Source of the DNA: an uncultured Prevotella sp. | GTDB lineage: Bacteria > Bacteroidota > Bacteroidia > Bacteroidales > Bacteroidaceae | Reading direction: 5' to 3' | Assembly (NCBI GenBank): GCA_900541575.1 | Contig: UQKO01000008.1 | Span: 1-64,000 of the forward strand | Length of the DNA: 64,000 nucleotides | In this document: positions 25,618 through 34,316 of the stretch, in pieces | How positions within the stretch are numbered: position 1 is the first letter of the stretch | How the letters are laid out: every line of letters starts with the position of its first letter | Translations under genes and position numbers: made by a program | Notes under the pieces: generated by a model | Told to the model about the DNA's origin: nothing | Databases searched by the model: none | Seen by the model: the letters and a program-made list of their open reading frames with translations, nothing else

Positions 25618-25672
25618 GAAGTTTCGGATTTAGTCAAGGCGAACTAAAAGCCTTTTCTAAATCCGAAACTTC
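25618..25672. repeat. Hairpin repeat with 16-bp perfect arms
   Basis: GAAGTTTCGGATTTAG (25618-25633) pairs perfectly with CTAAATCCGAAACTTC (25657-25672). The inner core AAGGCGAACTAAAAGCCTT is like that of the 398-488 element. A weaker relative is at 37346-37402. It sits between the thrA stop (25713) and the MFS start (25597), so it may also end the thrA transcript. Confidence 0.75.
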
Positions 25673-25712
25673 GATACCTTATATATATAAAGTGATTCTA
25701 TATTCTTTACAC

Positions 25713-28139
25713 TTATACATTGGCCACACGCATGATATCAGCAAATACACCGGCAGCGGTCACTTCAGCACCGGCACCATAGCCTTGGATAAGCATCGGA
25801 TATTCATGATAGCGTTCGGTGGTGAGCAGAAGTATATTGTTAGAGCCTTCTAGGTCGTAGAGTGGGTGGCCTTGACTAATTTCACGAAGGCCCACGCTTC
25901 CCTTTCCTTCGGCCCATTCGGCCACAAAGCGCCAACGTTTGTGTTCTTTGGCGAGGCGTTGACGCTCATCTTCAAACTTCTCATCGAGTTCAGGAAGATG
26001 CTCCCAGAAATTGTCTATTGTTCCATCGAAAAGAGTTTGAGGTATGAAAAGATTACGCTTTACATCCTCCACGTCGACACGATAACCGCTTTCACGGGCA
26101 AGAATTACAAGTTTTCGAATCACATCTTTTCCCGAAAGATCAATGCGTGGATCGGGTTCACTATAACCATTTTCTTGGGCCAAATGCACTGCACGGCTCA
26201 AAGGAATTGATTCGGAAAGCGTATTGAACACATAATTAAGTGTTCCACTTAGCACGGCTTCAATCTTCAGCACCTTATCGCCCGACCCAAGCAAATCACG
26301 AATGGTGCTAATGATGGGAAGGCCAGCACCTACATTGGTCTCGAAAAGGAACTTCACACCTTTTTCTCGTGCCATGTCTTTAAGGCGTCGGTAGTTAGCA
26401 TAAGGCGAGGAAGCTGCAATTTTGTTAGCGGCAACAACGCTAACATTCTGACGCAGCAGCCTCTCGTAGTGAACGGCAACTTCCTCACTCGCCGTGCAAT
26501 CTACAAATACAGAATTGAAGATATTCATTTCTTCAATTTCTCGCAGCATGCGTTCCATTCCTCCTTCGCCACCAACAGCCATTGCCTCTCGGTAGTGAAC
26601 GGGGTCAATGCCTTCCACATTGTAAGCAGCATGACTTCGTCCGCTCACGCCCACGATATTGAGTTTCAGTCCACGTTCCTTATATAACTTATCGCGTTGC
26701 GCCGCAATCTGCTCTAGCAGACTATGGCCCACGGTTCCTGTGCCGCAGATGAAGAGGTTAAGATCCTCGTGTTCACTCAGAAAGAAACTATCATGAAGCA
26801 CATTGATAGTCTTGCGTAATTGCGAACGATCCACTACGAATGAAAGGTTCATCTCTTGACCGCCCATCGCTGTTGCGTTGATGCTGATACCATTGCGTCC
26901 TAGCACACTAAAGAGCTGACCTGCGATACCTGCCATGTGGCGCATACGCTCACCTACAACGGCCACACTCGAAAGGCCTTCTACCAACAGAGCTGGATTC
27001 ATTGCCCCATCGGCTATCTCAGAAGCAAATTCCTTGTCGAGCAAGAGGCAAGCCCTCCGGGCATCAGCAGGCGTCATGCAGAGTGAAGTACTTGTCTCCG
27101 AAGAATTTTGCGCTACCATAAACACGCTAATACCGCCCGTTGCCAACGTGGTAAAGATGCGACGATTCACACCTATCACACCCACCATGGCGGGTCCACT
27201 CACTGTCACAGTGCTCGTTTCCTTTACCGAGGATATACCTCGAATGGGGCGCCCGCTCGGAGCTGCATCTTTACGAATCACACTACCTCGAGCCTCTGGA
27301 CGGAATGTGTTTTTCACGAAGATGGGAATATTTTTCTGACAAACGGGATAGATTGTTGGTGGATAAATCACTTTCGCTCCAAAGTTGCAAAGTTCCATGG
27401 CCTCTGCATAAGAAAGTTCATCAATAGTGAAGGCACCAGGAATAATGCGTGGATCTGCCGTCATAAAACCATCCACATCGGTCCATATCTCAAGAGCTTC
27501 AGCTTGAAGGGCTGCAGCCACAATAGCTGCGGTATAATCTGAACCTCCTCGACCAAGGTTCGTCGTTATGCCCGAAGTACGATCAGAAGCTATAAAGCCC
27601 CCTATCACGACCACAGACGTACAGCCGCCCAAGTTTTCTACCACGAGTTTATTCGTCAAGTCGAAGTCGACGAGATGCTTTCCATTGCGCAACTCCGTCT
27701 TCACAAGGCGGCGCGAATCGATATGTTGCGCCCCCTCTATAAGATTGGCCACAATGAGCGAAGAGAGACGTTCCCCATAGGCCACAATTGCATCGGCAGT
27801 CTTGGGAGTAAGGTCTTGAATCAAACACACACCATGAAGGATGCTACGAAGTTCACCAAGCAAAGCATCGAGTTGAGAGATAAGTAGCGCCTGCCTTTCG
27901 GCCACTATGACATCGGCCACCATTTGATGGTGGCGCTCTGTCAAGGCGTCAAATTCGGCCATGTAGGAAGTATCGCCCTTTGCCGCCACCTGCGTAAGTC
28001 GAATCAGTTGGTCGGTCACACCGCCTAAGGCTGACACCACCACTACGACGGGCTGCGGAGTGTTCTCTACAATATGTTTTACATTACGAATCGCGGTGGT
28101 TGTGCCCACCGAGGTTCCTCCAAACTTCAACACTTTCAT
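25713..28139 (-). CDS. thrA: Bifunctional aspartate kinase/homoserine dehydrogenase
   Basis: An 808-residue fused ThrA, close to the E. coli length of 820. The aspartate kinase part (1-460) opens with 'MKVLKFGGTSVG' and shows 'VAYGERLSSLIVANLI', 'TTNLGRGGSDYTAAIVA' and two ACT domains (about 310-455, 'GVIGVNRRIFTTLATGGISV'), which bind threonine for feedback control in relatives. The homoserine dehydrogenase part (about 465-808) shows 'LFICGTGTVGHSLLEQI', 'VAANKIAASSPYANYRRL', 'FETNVGAGLPIISTIRDLL' and 'YSEPDPRIDLSGKDVIRKL'. It catalyses the first and third steps from aspartate to threonine and methionine. thrB and thrC do not follow it here. The 86-base gap upstream shows no clear leader peptide for attenuation. 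Confidence 0.97.
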   Translation of the reverse strand: MKVLKFGGTSVGTTTAIRNVKHIVENTPQPVVVVVSALGGVTDQLIRLTQVAAKGDTSYMAEFDALTERHHQMVADVIVAERQALLISQLDALLGELRSILHGVCLIQDLTPKTADAIVAYGERLSSLIVANLIEGAQHIDSRRLVKTELRNGKHLVDFDLTNKLVVENLGGCTSVVVIGGFIASDRTSGITTNLGRGGSDYTAAIVAAALQAEALEIWTDVDGFMTADPRIIPGAFTIDELSYAEAMELCNFGAKVIYPPTIYPVCQKNIPIFVKNTFRPEARGSVIRKDAAPSGRPIRGISSVKETSTVTVSGPAMVGVIGVNRRIFTTLATGGISVFMVAQNSSETSTSLCMTPADARRACLLLDKEFASEIADGAMNPALLVEGLSSVAVVGERMRHMAGIAGQLFSVLGRNGISINATAMGGQEMNLSFVVDRSQLRKTINVLHDSFFLSEHEDLNLFICGTGTVGHSLLEQIAAQRDKLYKERGLKLNIVGVSGRSHAAYNVEGIDPVHYREAMAVGGEGGMERMLREIEEMNIFNSVFVDCTASEEVAVHYERLLRQNVSVVAANKIAASSPYANYRRLKDMAREKGVKFLFETNVGAGLPIISTIRDLLGSGDKVLKIEAVLSGTLNYVFNTLSESIPLSRAVHLAQENGYSEPDPRIDLSGKDVIRKLVILARESGYRVDVEDVKRNLFIPQTLFDGTIDNFWEHLPELDEKFEDERQRLAKEHKRWRFVAEWAEGKGSVGLREISQGHPLYDLEGSNNILLLTTERYHEYPMLIQGYGAGAEVTAAGVFADIMRVANV

Positions 28140-28225
28140 ACGTCTGTCTATCTTAGTTTAGGGTTTTCTGTATTCAAGACGATTTTTCCACATTCTCTTT
28201 TCCTTGAGTGTATCCATTTCGCAAC

Positions 28226-29728
28226 TCAAAGTTTCACTTTCTTCTTCACAGCTTTCGACTCGTTCTGAAGTCGATCGAGCGCCGTCACCACATAGACAGC
28301 CTTTTTGCGTCCATTCTCGTAAGGTAAGCGATAGAATGTCTGCGGCGTTATAGCCACGATGTGTTCGGGATTGAACAGGTCGATGCGCTCGCCTTGCTCA
28401 AATCGATAGACCACATAGTTACGAGCCACATCCATCTCCTGTGTTCCCTTTGGAGCTGTCCAGAAAAGGTAATATCCATTGGGCATCCACATTGTTTTCA
28501 GTTTGCGTGGTTTGCCAGGAGCCTCATCGTCGATAAAGGGGAACAATGGTTGGAGCGCTGGTGTGCGGTGATAATTCTTTTGCAACGCCGTAGCATAATT
28601 TCCTTCGTTGCGCACCACGGCGGCGGAATACCACAAACAAGAACCTTGAATGCCGCGCAGACTACGCTGGAGGCCAAACTTAGCCGACATTTGGTTACGT
28701 TGCGGATTTTTCAAATCAGCAGCTCGAACAGTTCGTTCCACATCCTGTCCGATAAATAGAGGACGTCCACCTGCAAATCGGCTCCACCACTTGATGAGTT
28801 CCTCGTAGTCGGCCGCTTTATGACCTATTTCCCAATAAATTTGCGGGATATTATAGTCTACCCATCCCTTGTTAATCCAATAAAGCACATCGGCATAGAG
28901 ATTGTCGTAATTTTGTAATCCACGAGTATTTGAACCAGGGATATTGCTTCCAGGTTGTACATTGTGATAAATACCAAAGGGACTTACACCAAACTTCACC
29001 CAAGGCTTCACAGCACGAATGGAGTCGTGCATCATCTCCATAAAGAGATTTACATTGTACCGACGCCAATCGTCTACATTATCAATGCCATTTTTGTGAG
29101 TAATATAGGTGGCTTGATCAGGAATAGTCATGCCCGCCACGGGATAGGGATAAAAATAGTCGTCCATATGGATGCCATCTACATCGTAACGACGCACAAT
29201 GTCGGCTGCTATTTGGCAAATGTAGCGGCGATTCTCATTGAGGCCTGGATCGAAGAGGTAAAGCCCATCGTACTCAAAGAAGCGCTCGGGGTGCTTCACG
29301 TAGGGATGATTTAAAGCCAAGTCCTTCGTACCCTTTGTTTTCGCACGGAAGGGATTAATCCATGCATGCAGTTCCATGCCGCGCTTGTGGCATTCCGTAA
29401 TCATCCACGCCAAAGGATCCCAATAGGGATTAGGTGCCGTACCTTGTCTGCCTGTCAGAAAACGGCTCCACGGCTCGTAAGGTGATGGATACATGGCATC
29501 AGCCTCACCGCGCACTTGAAACATGATGGCATTGATTCCACACTGTTGCAGCACATTGAGTTGATGTGTGAGGTTCGCTTGCATTTGGTCGCGACTCATG
29601 CCTTCAAACTGTCCGTTGATTATCTGTATCCAAGCTCCACGAAATTCTCGTTTGGGCAACAAATTCTGTGCTGTGGCACAAGGCCACAACAACAAGAAAG
29701 TTAACAAAAGGGTATATATACGCTTCAT
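28226..29728 (-). CDS. GHL10-family secreted glycosidase-like protein (second copy)
   Basis: A 500-residue paralogue of the gene at 505-1983. It has a signal peptide ('MKRIYTLLLTFLLLWPCATAQ') and a GHL10 barrel: 'EFRGAWIQIINGQFEGMSRD', 'INAIMFQVRGEADAMYPS', 'CHKRGMELHAWINPFRA', 'VDGIHMDDYFYPYP' (two Asp in place of the LDYIRYP form in the first copy) and 'WVDYNIPQIYWEIGHKAADY'. A beta-sandwich follows after about 400. The two paralogues share layout but are clearly diverged, so they are not a recent duplication. Peptidoglycan is the likely substrate class by analogy with E. coli DigH. A TATCTTTA box, one base off consensus, lies about 43 bases before the start on the minus strand. Confidence 0.88.
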   Translation of the reverse strand: MKRIYTLLLTFLLLWPCATAQNLLPKREFRGAWIQIINGQFEGMSRDQMQANLTHQLNVLQQCGINAIMFQVRGEADAMYPSPYEPWSRFLTGRQGTAPNPYWDPLAWMITECHKRGMELHAWINPFRAKTKGTKDLALNHPYVKHPERFFEYDGLYLFDPGLNENRRYICQIAADIVRRYDVDGIHMDDYFYPYPVAGMTIPDQATYITHKNGIDNVDDWRRYNVNLFMEMMHDSIRAVKPWVKFGVSPFGIYHNVQPGSNIPGSNTRGLQNYDNLYADVLYWINKGWVDYNIPQIYWEIGHKAADYEELIKWWSRFAGGRPLFIGQDVERTVRAADLKNPQRNQMSAKFGLQRSLRGIQGSCLWYSAAVVRNEGNYATALQKNYHRTPALQPLFPFIDDEAPGKPRKLKTMWMPNGYYLFWTAPKGTQEMDVARNYVVYRFEQGERIDLFNPEHIVAITPQTFYRLPYENGRKKAVYVVTALDRLQNESKAVKKKVKL

Positions 29729-29856
29729 TAGTCAAATTATTTATTGTAATTCAAGGCGTAAAGATAGTGTTTTTTTTGCGAGAGCTGACTATACGTGTCA
29801 GCATTTTTACACAAGTAGGTGCACAATACGATACGCCAATCATTCTTCACATCTCT

Positions 29857-32800
29857 TTAGGGTGCTACTAATATAGAAGGGGCATCTAGCCAAATTTCAC
29901 TCCTACCACATGGCAACTGCACCACGCGCTGCAAAGTTCCATCAAGGCGGAAGATTTTTACACTCCGTGCTCTGTCTAGATGTATCGTAATTCTCTGTTG
30001 ACCTGCGGCTTTAATAGGAAAGTCTGCATCATGGTTCATCGCTATTGTCATTATGTCTGTAGCCACACTCTGGAGGTCGCCAACGATTGTGCCAAACTTG
30101 CTCCAAAAGCCCGACGTACGGTAAGCCTCCTCGCAAGACGCGGGTACATGCAGTGTCACATTATTCGACCGGCATTGAGCGAAAGGATAGTTATCTCCAT
30201 TACTACCTGTTGGCGGCACCATTGCGTAACTATATATGTCAGTTAGATACTGACAACCACAAAAAGCATTATCGCCCAACCCCTCAACACTGGCGGGCAA
30301 GGTTATCTGCATAAGCATTGGGCAGTTACGGAAGCATTCGCTATCAATATAGCGCAAAGTAGTAGGCAACTGTAAAGAGGATAGGTTTGTACATCCCATA
30401 AACTGCATAGCCTTGAGCGTATCGATGCGCAACTGTAAATTGAGCGATGACACGAACGGATTCCCCACGAAAGGCGAAAGTCCGTCAGTCTTTTCAAAGC
30501 CACACACGGTATAATCTAGACCCTCGCAACTCACCGAGGCTGGTATCGTCACCTCTCCACTATAATAAGTTTGTCCGCTCGGTATAGCCACCTCGGCATA
30601 ATTGCCATCGCCCTTATATATTGCGTTATACTCTATGCCATTGCTACTAAACTTCTGAGGCAGCGACGGCAGGTCGTCAACGAAATTGCTGAAACTACTC
30701 CACTTGCTATTGCGCTTAAACTCCTCAGCTAGTCCTTGCTGCACGTGTATGGTTACACCATCCGTATTAGGTATATTGCGAAAGGCATCTGCGGCCACGC
30801 AATCGGGCGACGATGGATGCACGTATATGTCAGTCAATGCTCCGCAGCCTGCAAAGAGGTCGTTGCCCGTGGCTTGCAAGCTTACAGGCAATGAGATTGA
30901 CTTTAGGGCACCACAATTCTTAAATGTCTCACTCCCTATTTGTTTTAACGAACGAGGCAACACACAGGCCACCAAACGTTCAAAGCCTTTAAACGGAGCG
31001 CCAAACAATCCCTTTGCGATAGTGGCATTCTCCATATCTAGCGACTTTAGTACTTGAAGAGTTGAGAGATACTGCAGGTCGCTGTCGTCAAGGCTACCTG
31101 CTATCGTAAGCGTCTCTATAGCGTCTGCATCTGGAGTGACTTTAAGCAATGCATGCGGCAGTTCTCCTGCATTCGCCACATTCACCTCACACACTGGCAC
31201 GAGTTCTGATGGCATATAGCCTTTTGCTTTGATATAGAGCGTATCAGTGGTTAGCTCAATAGCACCACCTTCACTTGCTTGGAAGTAATCGCCACTATGA
31301 CGCACCTGTACAAGGCTTTTCGCCACGCCGTCGGCAAAGGTCACTTTATAACGATAGGTTGAGCCAAGCAATGGCTTACCATCATAGATTACATTTTCTA
31401 AGTTTTGGTCGTTGATAGTAGCATTCTTCGTATCACAGATTATCTGTACCACAGGTACTTTGCGCTCAAAAGCCTGCACCACCACGTTCTGCCCTTTAGC
31501 ATCTTTCACGGGAAGCCATTGGTCAGAACCATCTTCGCGCGCCATAAGACAAAGATAATCTCCCTTTTCTGCATTGCTTGTGGCTCTCACACTAAAGTCC
31601 ACGCTCTGACTGCCACCGCCATTCATTGTCACATCCTTACTACCAAGATGTTCCACCACCGTACCATCTGCCCGGCACAAATGCCACTGCATTTGGCCTT
31701 TCCAGTCACGCAGCGCGGTGAGATTTGACAAATGTATATCCACGGCAGAGTTAGTCACAAGTGTAGTAAGAGGCGTATAATAGCCCTGATACGCACTGTC
31801 GCGTTCAAGTATCAACGGTGCATAGCCATCTTCTTTGAGCGGCACAATGCCTACGACGGCTTGCTGCTGATTGGCAAACTCTATGGAGTGGTCTGTTGCA
31901 TTCAATGCTGATACGGCAAAGTAACCATTGCCGCTGCCACTCCAACCAAAATTAAAGTGGAATAAGTTGTCACGGTATCCATCGAGTACAAAGCCATGCG
32001 AGCCGCGTCCCAGCGTCGACCCACCAGTATAAAGCACGGGGCGTCCATTATCTATTTCGTTACGCATCATGCCGTTCCACGTTGCTGCATCGTAGTGATT
32101 GGCCGACAACAAGCGCGCCGTTGCGGCATATCTGAAATACTTTTGGAGCGCACCCGGCACCAGACTTTGGTTCGCACCGCTACTTTCTGTGTTATAATAC
32201 ATCTCCACCGAAATGCCCGCATGACGCATGAGCAGTGCCACCGCCTTGGCCTGTTGTTCAGTGTACGTGGTATAGCTGAGCGGCATATTATCCCAATCGT
32301 AATGTGTCTGTCCGAAGTTGGCAGTCATCACAGAATCCTTCCATATATGTGTTTTACTACCCGCTCCACATTCGGGCCATTGGTAATAACGCATCACAAT
32401 GGCCATCGCCGTAGCGGCACATCCCGTCGGAGTTGCCTCTGGCGTCATACGGTTAAAGGGGGTGCCTTGTCCCCAGTCGGCAGTCTTTAATTGGCGTTCT
32501 CCCTTATAGAGTGCGGCCACACGCATAGCCTTGGTTGGAGCCGTAGCTAACACTCTGTACTGCGCCTTATATCCATCGAGAAGTTCTACCAAGCCATCGG
32601 GCAACTCTTCTTCCTTCACTGCGTAGTCTGTATATCCCAACACAAGCGGCATACGCTCATCGCCCGACACGATTACCAACTGACCGCTCTGCGCGTTGGT
32701 AAACAGATAATAAGCTGCTGTATCCTGCTTATTGTCTATCGACTTTGCTAACACTCGGTGTCCACCACGTGTACTCTTCATGTGCAATGAACTAACAGCT

Positions 32801-32931
32801 GCTGTTTGCCCCGCAGTCTTAAAGAAACTTCTTGCCGCCTTAACAGCCTCATCATACGTTCTTTTCTGAGCCTGCCCTGACAATATAACTGACAACAGAA
32901 TACATATCGTTGTAACGAATCTCCTACTCAT
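29857..32931 (-). CDS. C10-family cysteine protease with BspA-type leucine-rich repeats
   Basis: A 1024-residue secreted protease. Residues 1-21 are the signal peptide. A Spi-type propeptide follows (about 22-140). The C10 (streptopain/SpeB-like) domain runs from about 145 to 365 and has both catalytic residues: Cys171 in 'TPTGCAATAMAIVM' and His312 in 'GRGSHGFVLDGY', plus 'FHFNFGWSGSGNGYF'. After beta-sandwich regions (about 370-560), leucine-rich repeats of the BspA type appear in two blocks (about 600-740 and 830-960, marks 'IGSETFKNCGALKSISLP' and 'IDSECFRNCPMLMQITLP'). Such repeats in oral and gut Bacteroidales bind host proteins or other bacteria. The last 50 residues resemble the start of a T9SS sorting domain ('VKIFRLDGTLQRVV') but end unusually ('SILVAP'), so export to the surface by T9SS is uncertain. 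Confidence 0.9.
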   Translation of the reverse strand: MSRRFVTTICILLSVILSGQAQKRTYDEAVKAARSFFKTAGQTAAVSSLHMKSTRGGHRVLAKSIDNKQDTAAYYLFTNAQSGQLVIVSGDERMPLVLGYTDYAVKEEELPDGLVELLDGYKAQYRVLATAPTKAMRVAALYKGERQLKTADWGQGTPFNRMTPEATPTGCAATAMAIVMRYYQWPECGAGSKTHIWKDSVMTANFGQTHYDWDNMPLSYTTYTEQQAKAVALLMRHAGISVEMYYNTESSGANQSLVPGALQKYFRYAATARLLSANHYDAATWNGMMRNEIDNGRPVLYTGGSTLGRGSHGFVLDGYRDNLFHFNFGWSGSGNGYFAVSALNATDHSIEFANQQQAVVGIVPLKEDGYAPLILERDSAYQGYYTPLTTLVTNSAVDIHLSNLTALRDWKGQMQWHLCRADGTVVEHLGSKDVTMNGGGSQSVDFSVRATSNAEKGDYLCLMAREDGSDQWLPVKDAKGQNVVVQAFERKVPVVQIICDTKNATINDQNLENVIYDGKPLLGSTYRYKVTFADGVAKSLVQVRHSGDYFQASEGGAIELTTDTLYIKAKGYMPSELVPVCEVNVANAGELPHALLKVTPDADAIETLTIAGSLDDSDLQYLSTLQVLKSLDMENATIAKGLFGAPFKGFERLVACVLPRSLKQIGSETFKNCGALKSISLPVSLQATGNDLFAGCGALTDIYVHPSSPDCVAADAFRNIPNTDGVTIHVQQGLAEEFKRNSKWSSFSNFVDDLPSLPQKFSSNGIEYNAIYKGDGNYAEVAIPSGQTYYSGEVTIPASVSCEGLDYTVCGFEKTDGLSPFVGNPFVSSLNLQLRIDTLKAMQFMGCTNLSSLQLPTTLRYIDSECFRNCPMLMQITLPASVEGLGDNAFCGCQYLTDIYSYAMVPPTGSNGDNYPFAQCRSNNVTLHVPASCEEAYRTSGFWSKFGTIVGDLQSVATDIMTIAMNHDADFPIKAAGQQRITIHLDRARSVKIFRLDGTLQRVVQLPCGRSEIWLDAPSILVAP

Positions 32932-33042
32932 ATTTATATCAATAGATGCGTTTCTATCTTATTTCTACGCTATCGTCACCATCCACTGCCTATATATTAT
33001 CAGTACTCAGAGATCTGGCTTTCGATGCGAAAATACATGCTG

Positions 33043-33050
33043 CAAAGATA
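33043..33050 (-). promoter_or_regulatory. -7 box TATCTTTG for the C10 protease gene
   Basis: Perfect TAnnTTTG match on the minus strand. It gives a leader of about 105 bases before the ATG at 32931. No good -33 box. A TAGTAATTACTA palindrome (33150-33161) lies about 100 bases further upstream in the shared divergent gap. Confidence 0.5.
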
Positions 33051-33204
33051 CATATTTGACATCTATTAATAAGTACTCTCGCCAATATATTATTTGATTA
33101 AGACCTCCCTACCAACACATTGACATTCCACGTAGCATAAGCAAAAAAGTAGTAATTACTAAAAATAGTAACAACAATCATCCGCGGAAACCATAAATTT
33201 TACA

Positions 33205-33212
33205 TACCTTTG
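33205..33212 (+). promoter_or_regulatory. -7 box TACCTTTG, almost touching the GT2 start
   Basis: Matches TAnnTTTG on the plus strand. It ends 6 bases before the ATG at 33219, so transcription would start close to the start codon. No TTTG -33 box is seen, which keeps the call modest. Confidence 0.4.
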
Positions 33213-33218
33213 TATACT

Positions 33219-34199
33219 ATGAACGATAACAACCGCACTCAGTTCACCGTTTCCGTAGTGATGTGTACCTACAATGGTGAGCAGTTTCTGCGCGAGCAAA
33301 TGGACTCCATTCTAGCGCAGGATACCCCCTTGCACGAAATCATTGTGCAGGACGACCGCTCGAGCGACGACACTTGGGACATATTGCAAGCCTATGCCAA
33401 AGCACACCCGGGCATGTTCAAGCTGTTCCGCAACAACGAACAACTGGGCTTCAATCGCAACTTTCACACGGCTCTGCTACGTGCCACTGGACAATATATT
33501 GCTATCTGCGACCAAGACGACATCTGGTTTCCACAAAAGATCCGCCGTCAAGTAGAGACTATCGGTGAGGCAGACCTCTGTTTCTCCGACTACTTTACCG
33601 ACCCCACTTACACTCTTCCACTTCGCAACTACGTGGCACCACGCACCGACTTCGAGCACATGCTCTTCTACGATTGCACCCCTGGTCATACCATGCTCCT
33701 ACGTGCCGACCTCGTAAGGGAGATTAAGGAGTGGAACTACCATATCTATTACGATTGGTGGATCGTCATGCATGCACAGATGGGGCGCGGAGTGGTAAAG
33801 GTTTGTGAAGCGCTCAATTGGCACCGCCACCATGCTGCTTCAGCCACCACACACATTTTCCGCAAAGGATTCTTCGAGGCTGTGTCCCACCCCACTTGGC
33901 AGCCTTACCTTCTCGGTCCTTTACACCGACTACACTTGCAGCGTAAGCACAACTACAGATTTTTCTACTCTTATCTGGCCGTACACATCGACCAACGCAG
34001 GCAGCCCGTTCCTGCACGTATTGCGCGGCTCATGCTACGTAGGTGTCCTTTTGCTGTATGGGAACTTTGCCTTCTCTGCTGCCGCTACTTCGACCGCGTA
34101 TATCCTGGCCAACCCCATGGGCTCAAAGGCCGCATTCGTGGATTTTTCTATCCCTTTATCTCGGCCTACGGCAACGACCTTTTCAAACTCGAAAAATAG
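33219..34199 (+). CDS. Family 2 glycosyltransferase
   Basis: A 326-residue GT-A transferase. The protein begins 'MNDNNRTQFTVSVVMCTYNG', with the conserved first strand and turn right after the start, so the ATG at 33219 is the only sensible start (a TTG at 33210 is in frame). Marks are 'LHEIIVQDDRSSDDTWDIL' (first Asp pair) and 'GQYIAICDQDDIWFPQKI' (metal-binding DQD, typical of rhamnosyl- and related transferases). The last 90 residues are helical and basic. It acts at the inner face of the membrane in lipopolysaccharide or capsule synthesis. The next genes are a CDP-ribitol-type enzyme (117 bases on) and a MATE exporter (111 bases on), both in the same direction. Confidence 0.9.
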   Translation: MNDNNRTQFTVSVVMCTYNGEQFLREQMDSILAQDTPLHEIIVQDDRSSDDTWDILQAYAKAHPGMFKLFRNNEQLGFNRNFHTALLRATGQYIAICDQDDIWFPQKIRRQVETIGEADLCFSDYFTDPTYTLPLRNYVAPRTDFEHMLFYDCTPGHTMLLRADLVREIKEWNYHIYYDWWIVMHAQMGRGVVKVCEALNWHRHHAASATTHIFRKGFFEAVSHPTWQPYLLGPLHRLHLQRKHNYRFFYSYLAVHIDQRRQPVPARIARLMLRRCPFAVWELCLLCCRYFDRVYPGQPHGLKGRIRGFFYPFISAYGNDLFKLEK

Positions 34200-34316
34200 C
34201 TCTTCTGCTGCCAACGAGAAACGCGTTTCCCCTAGTATGGGATGAACACTCAATGCATCCCCAAGTAGTCTGTAATACTTGATTCTTTTATACTTCAAAC
34301 TTTTCTACACTATCAT

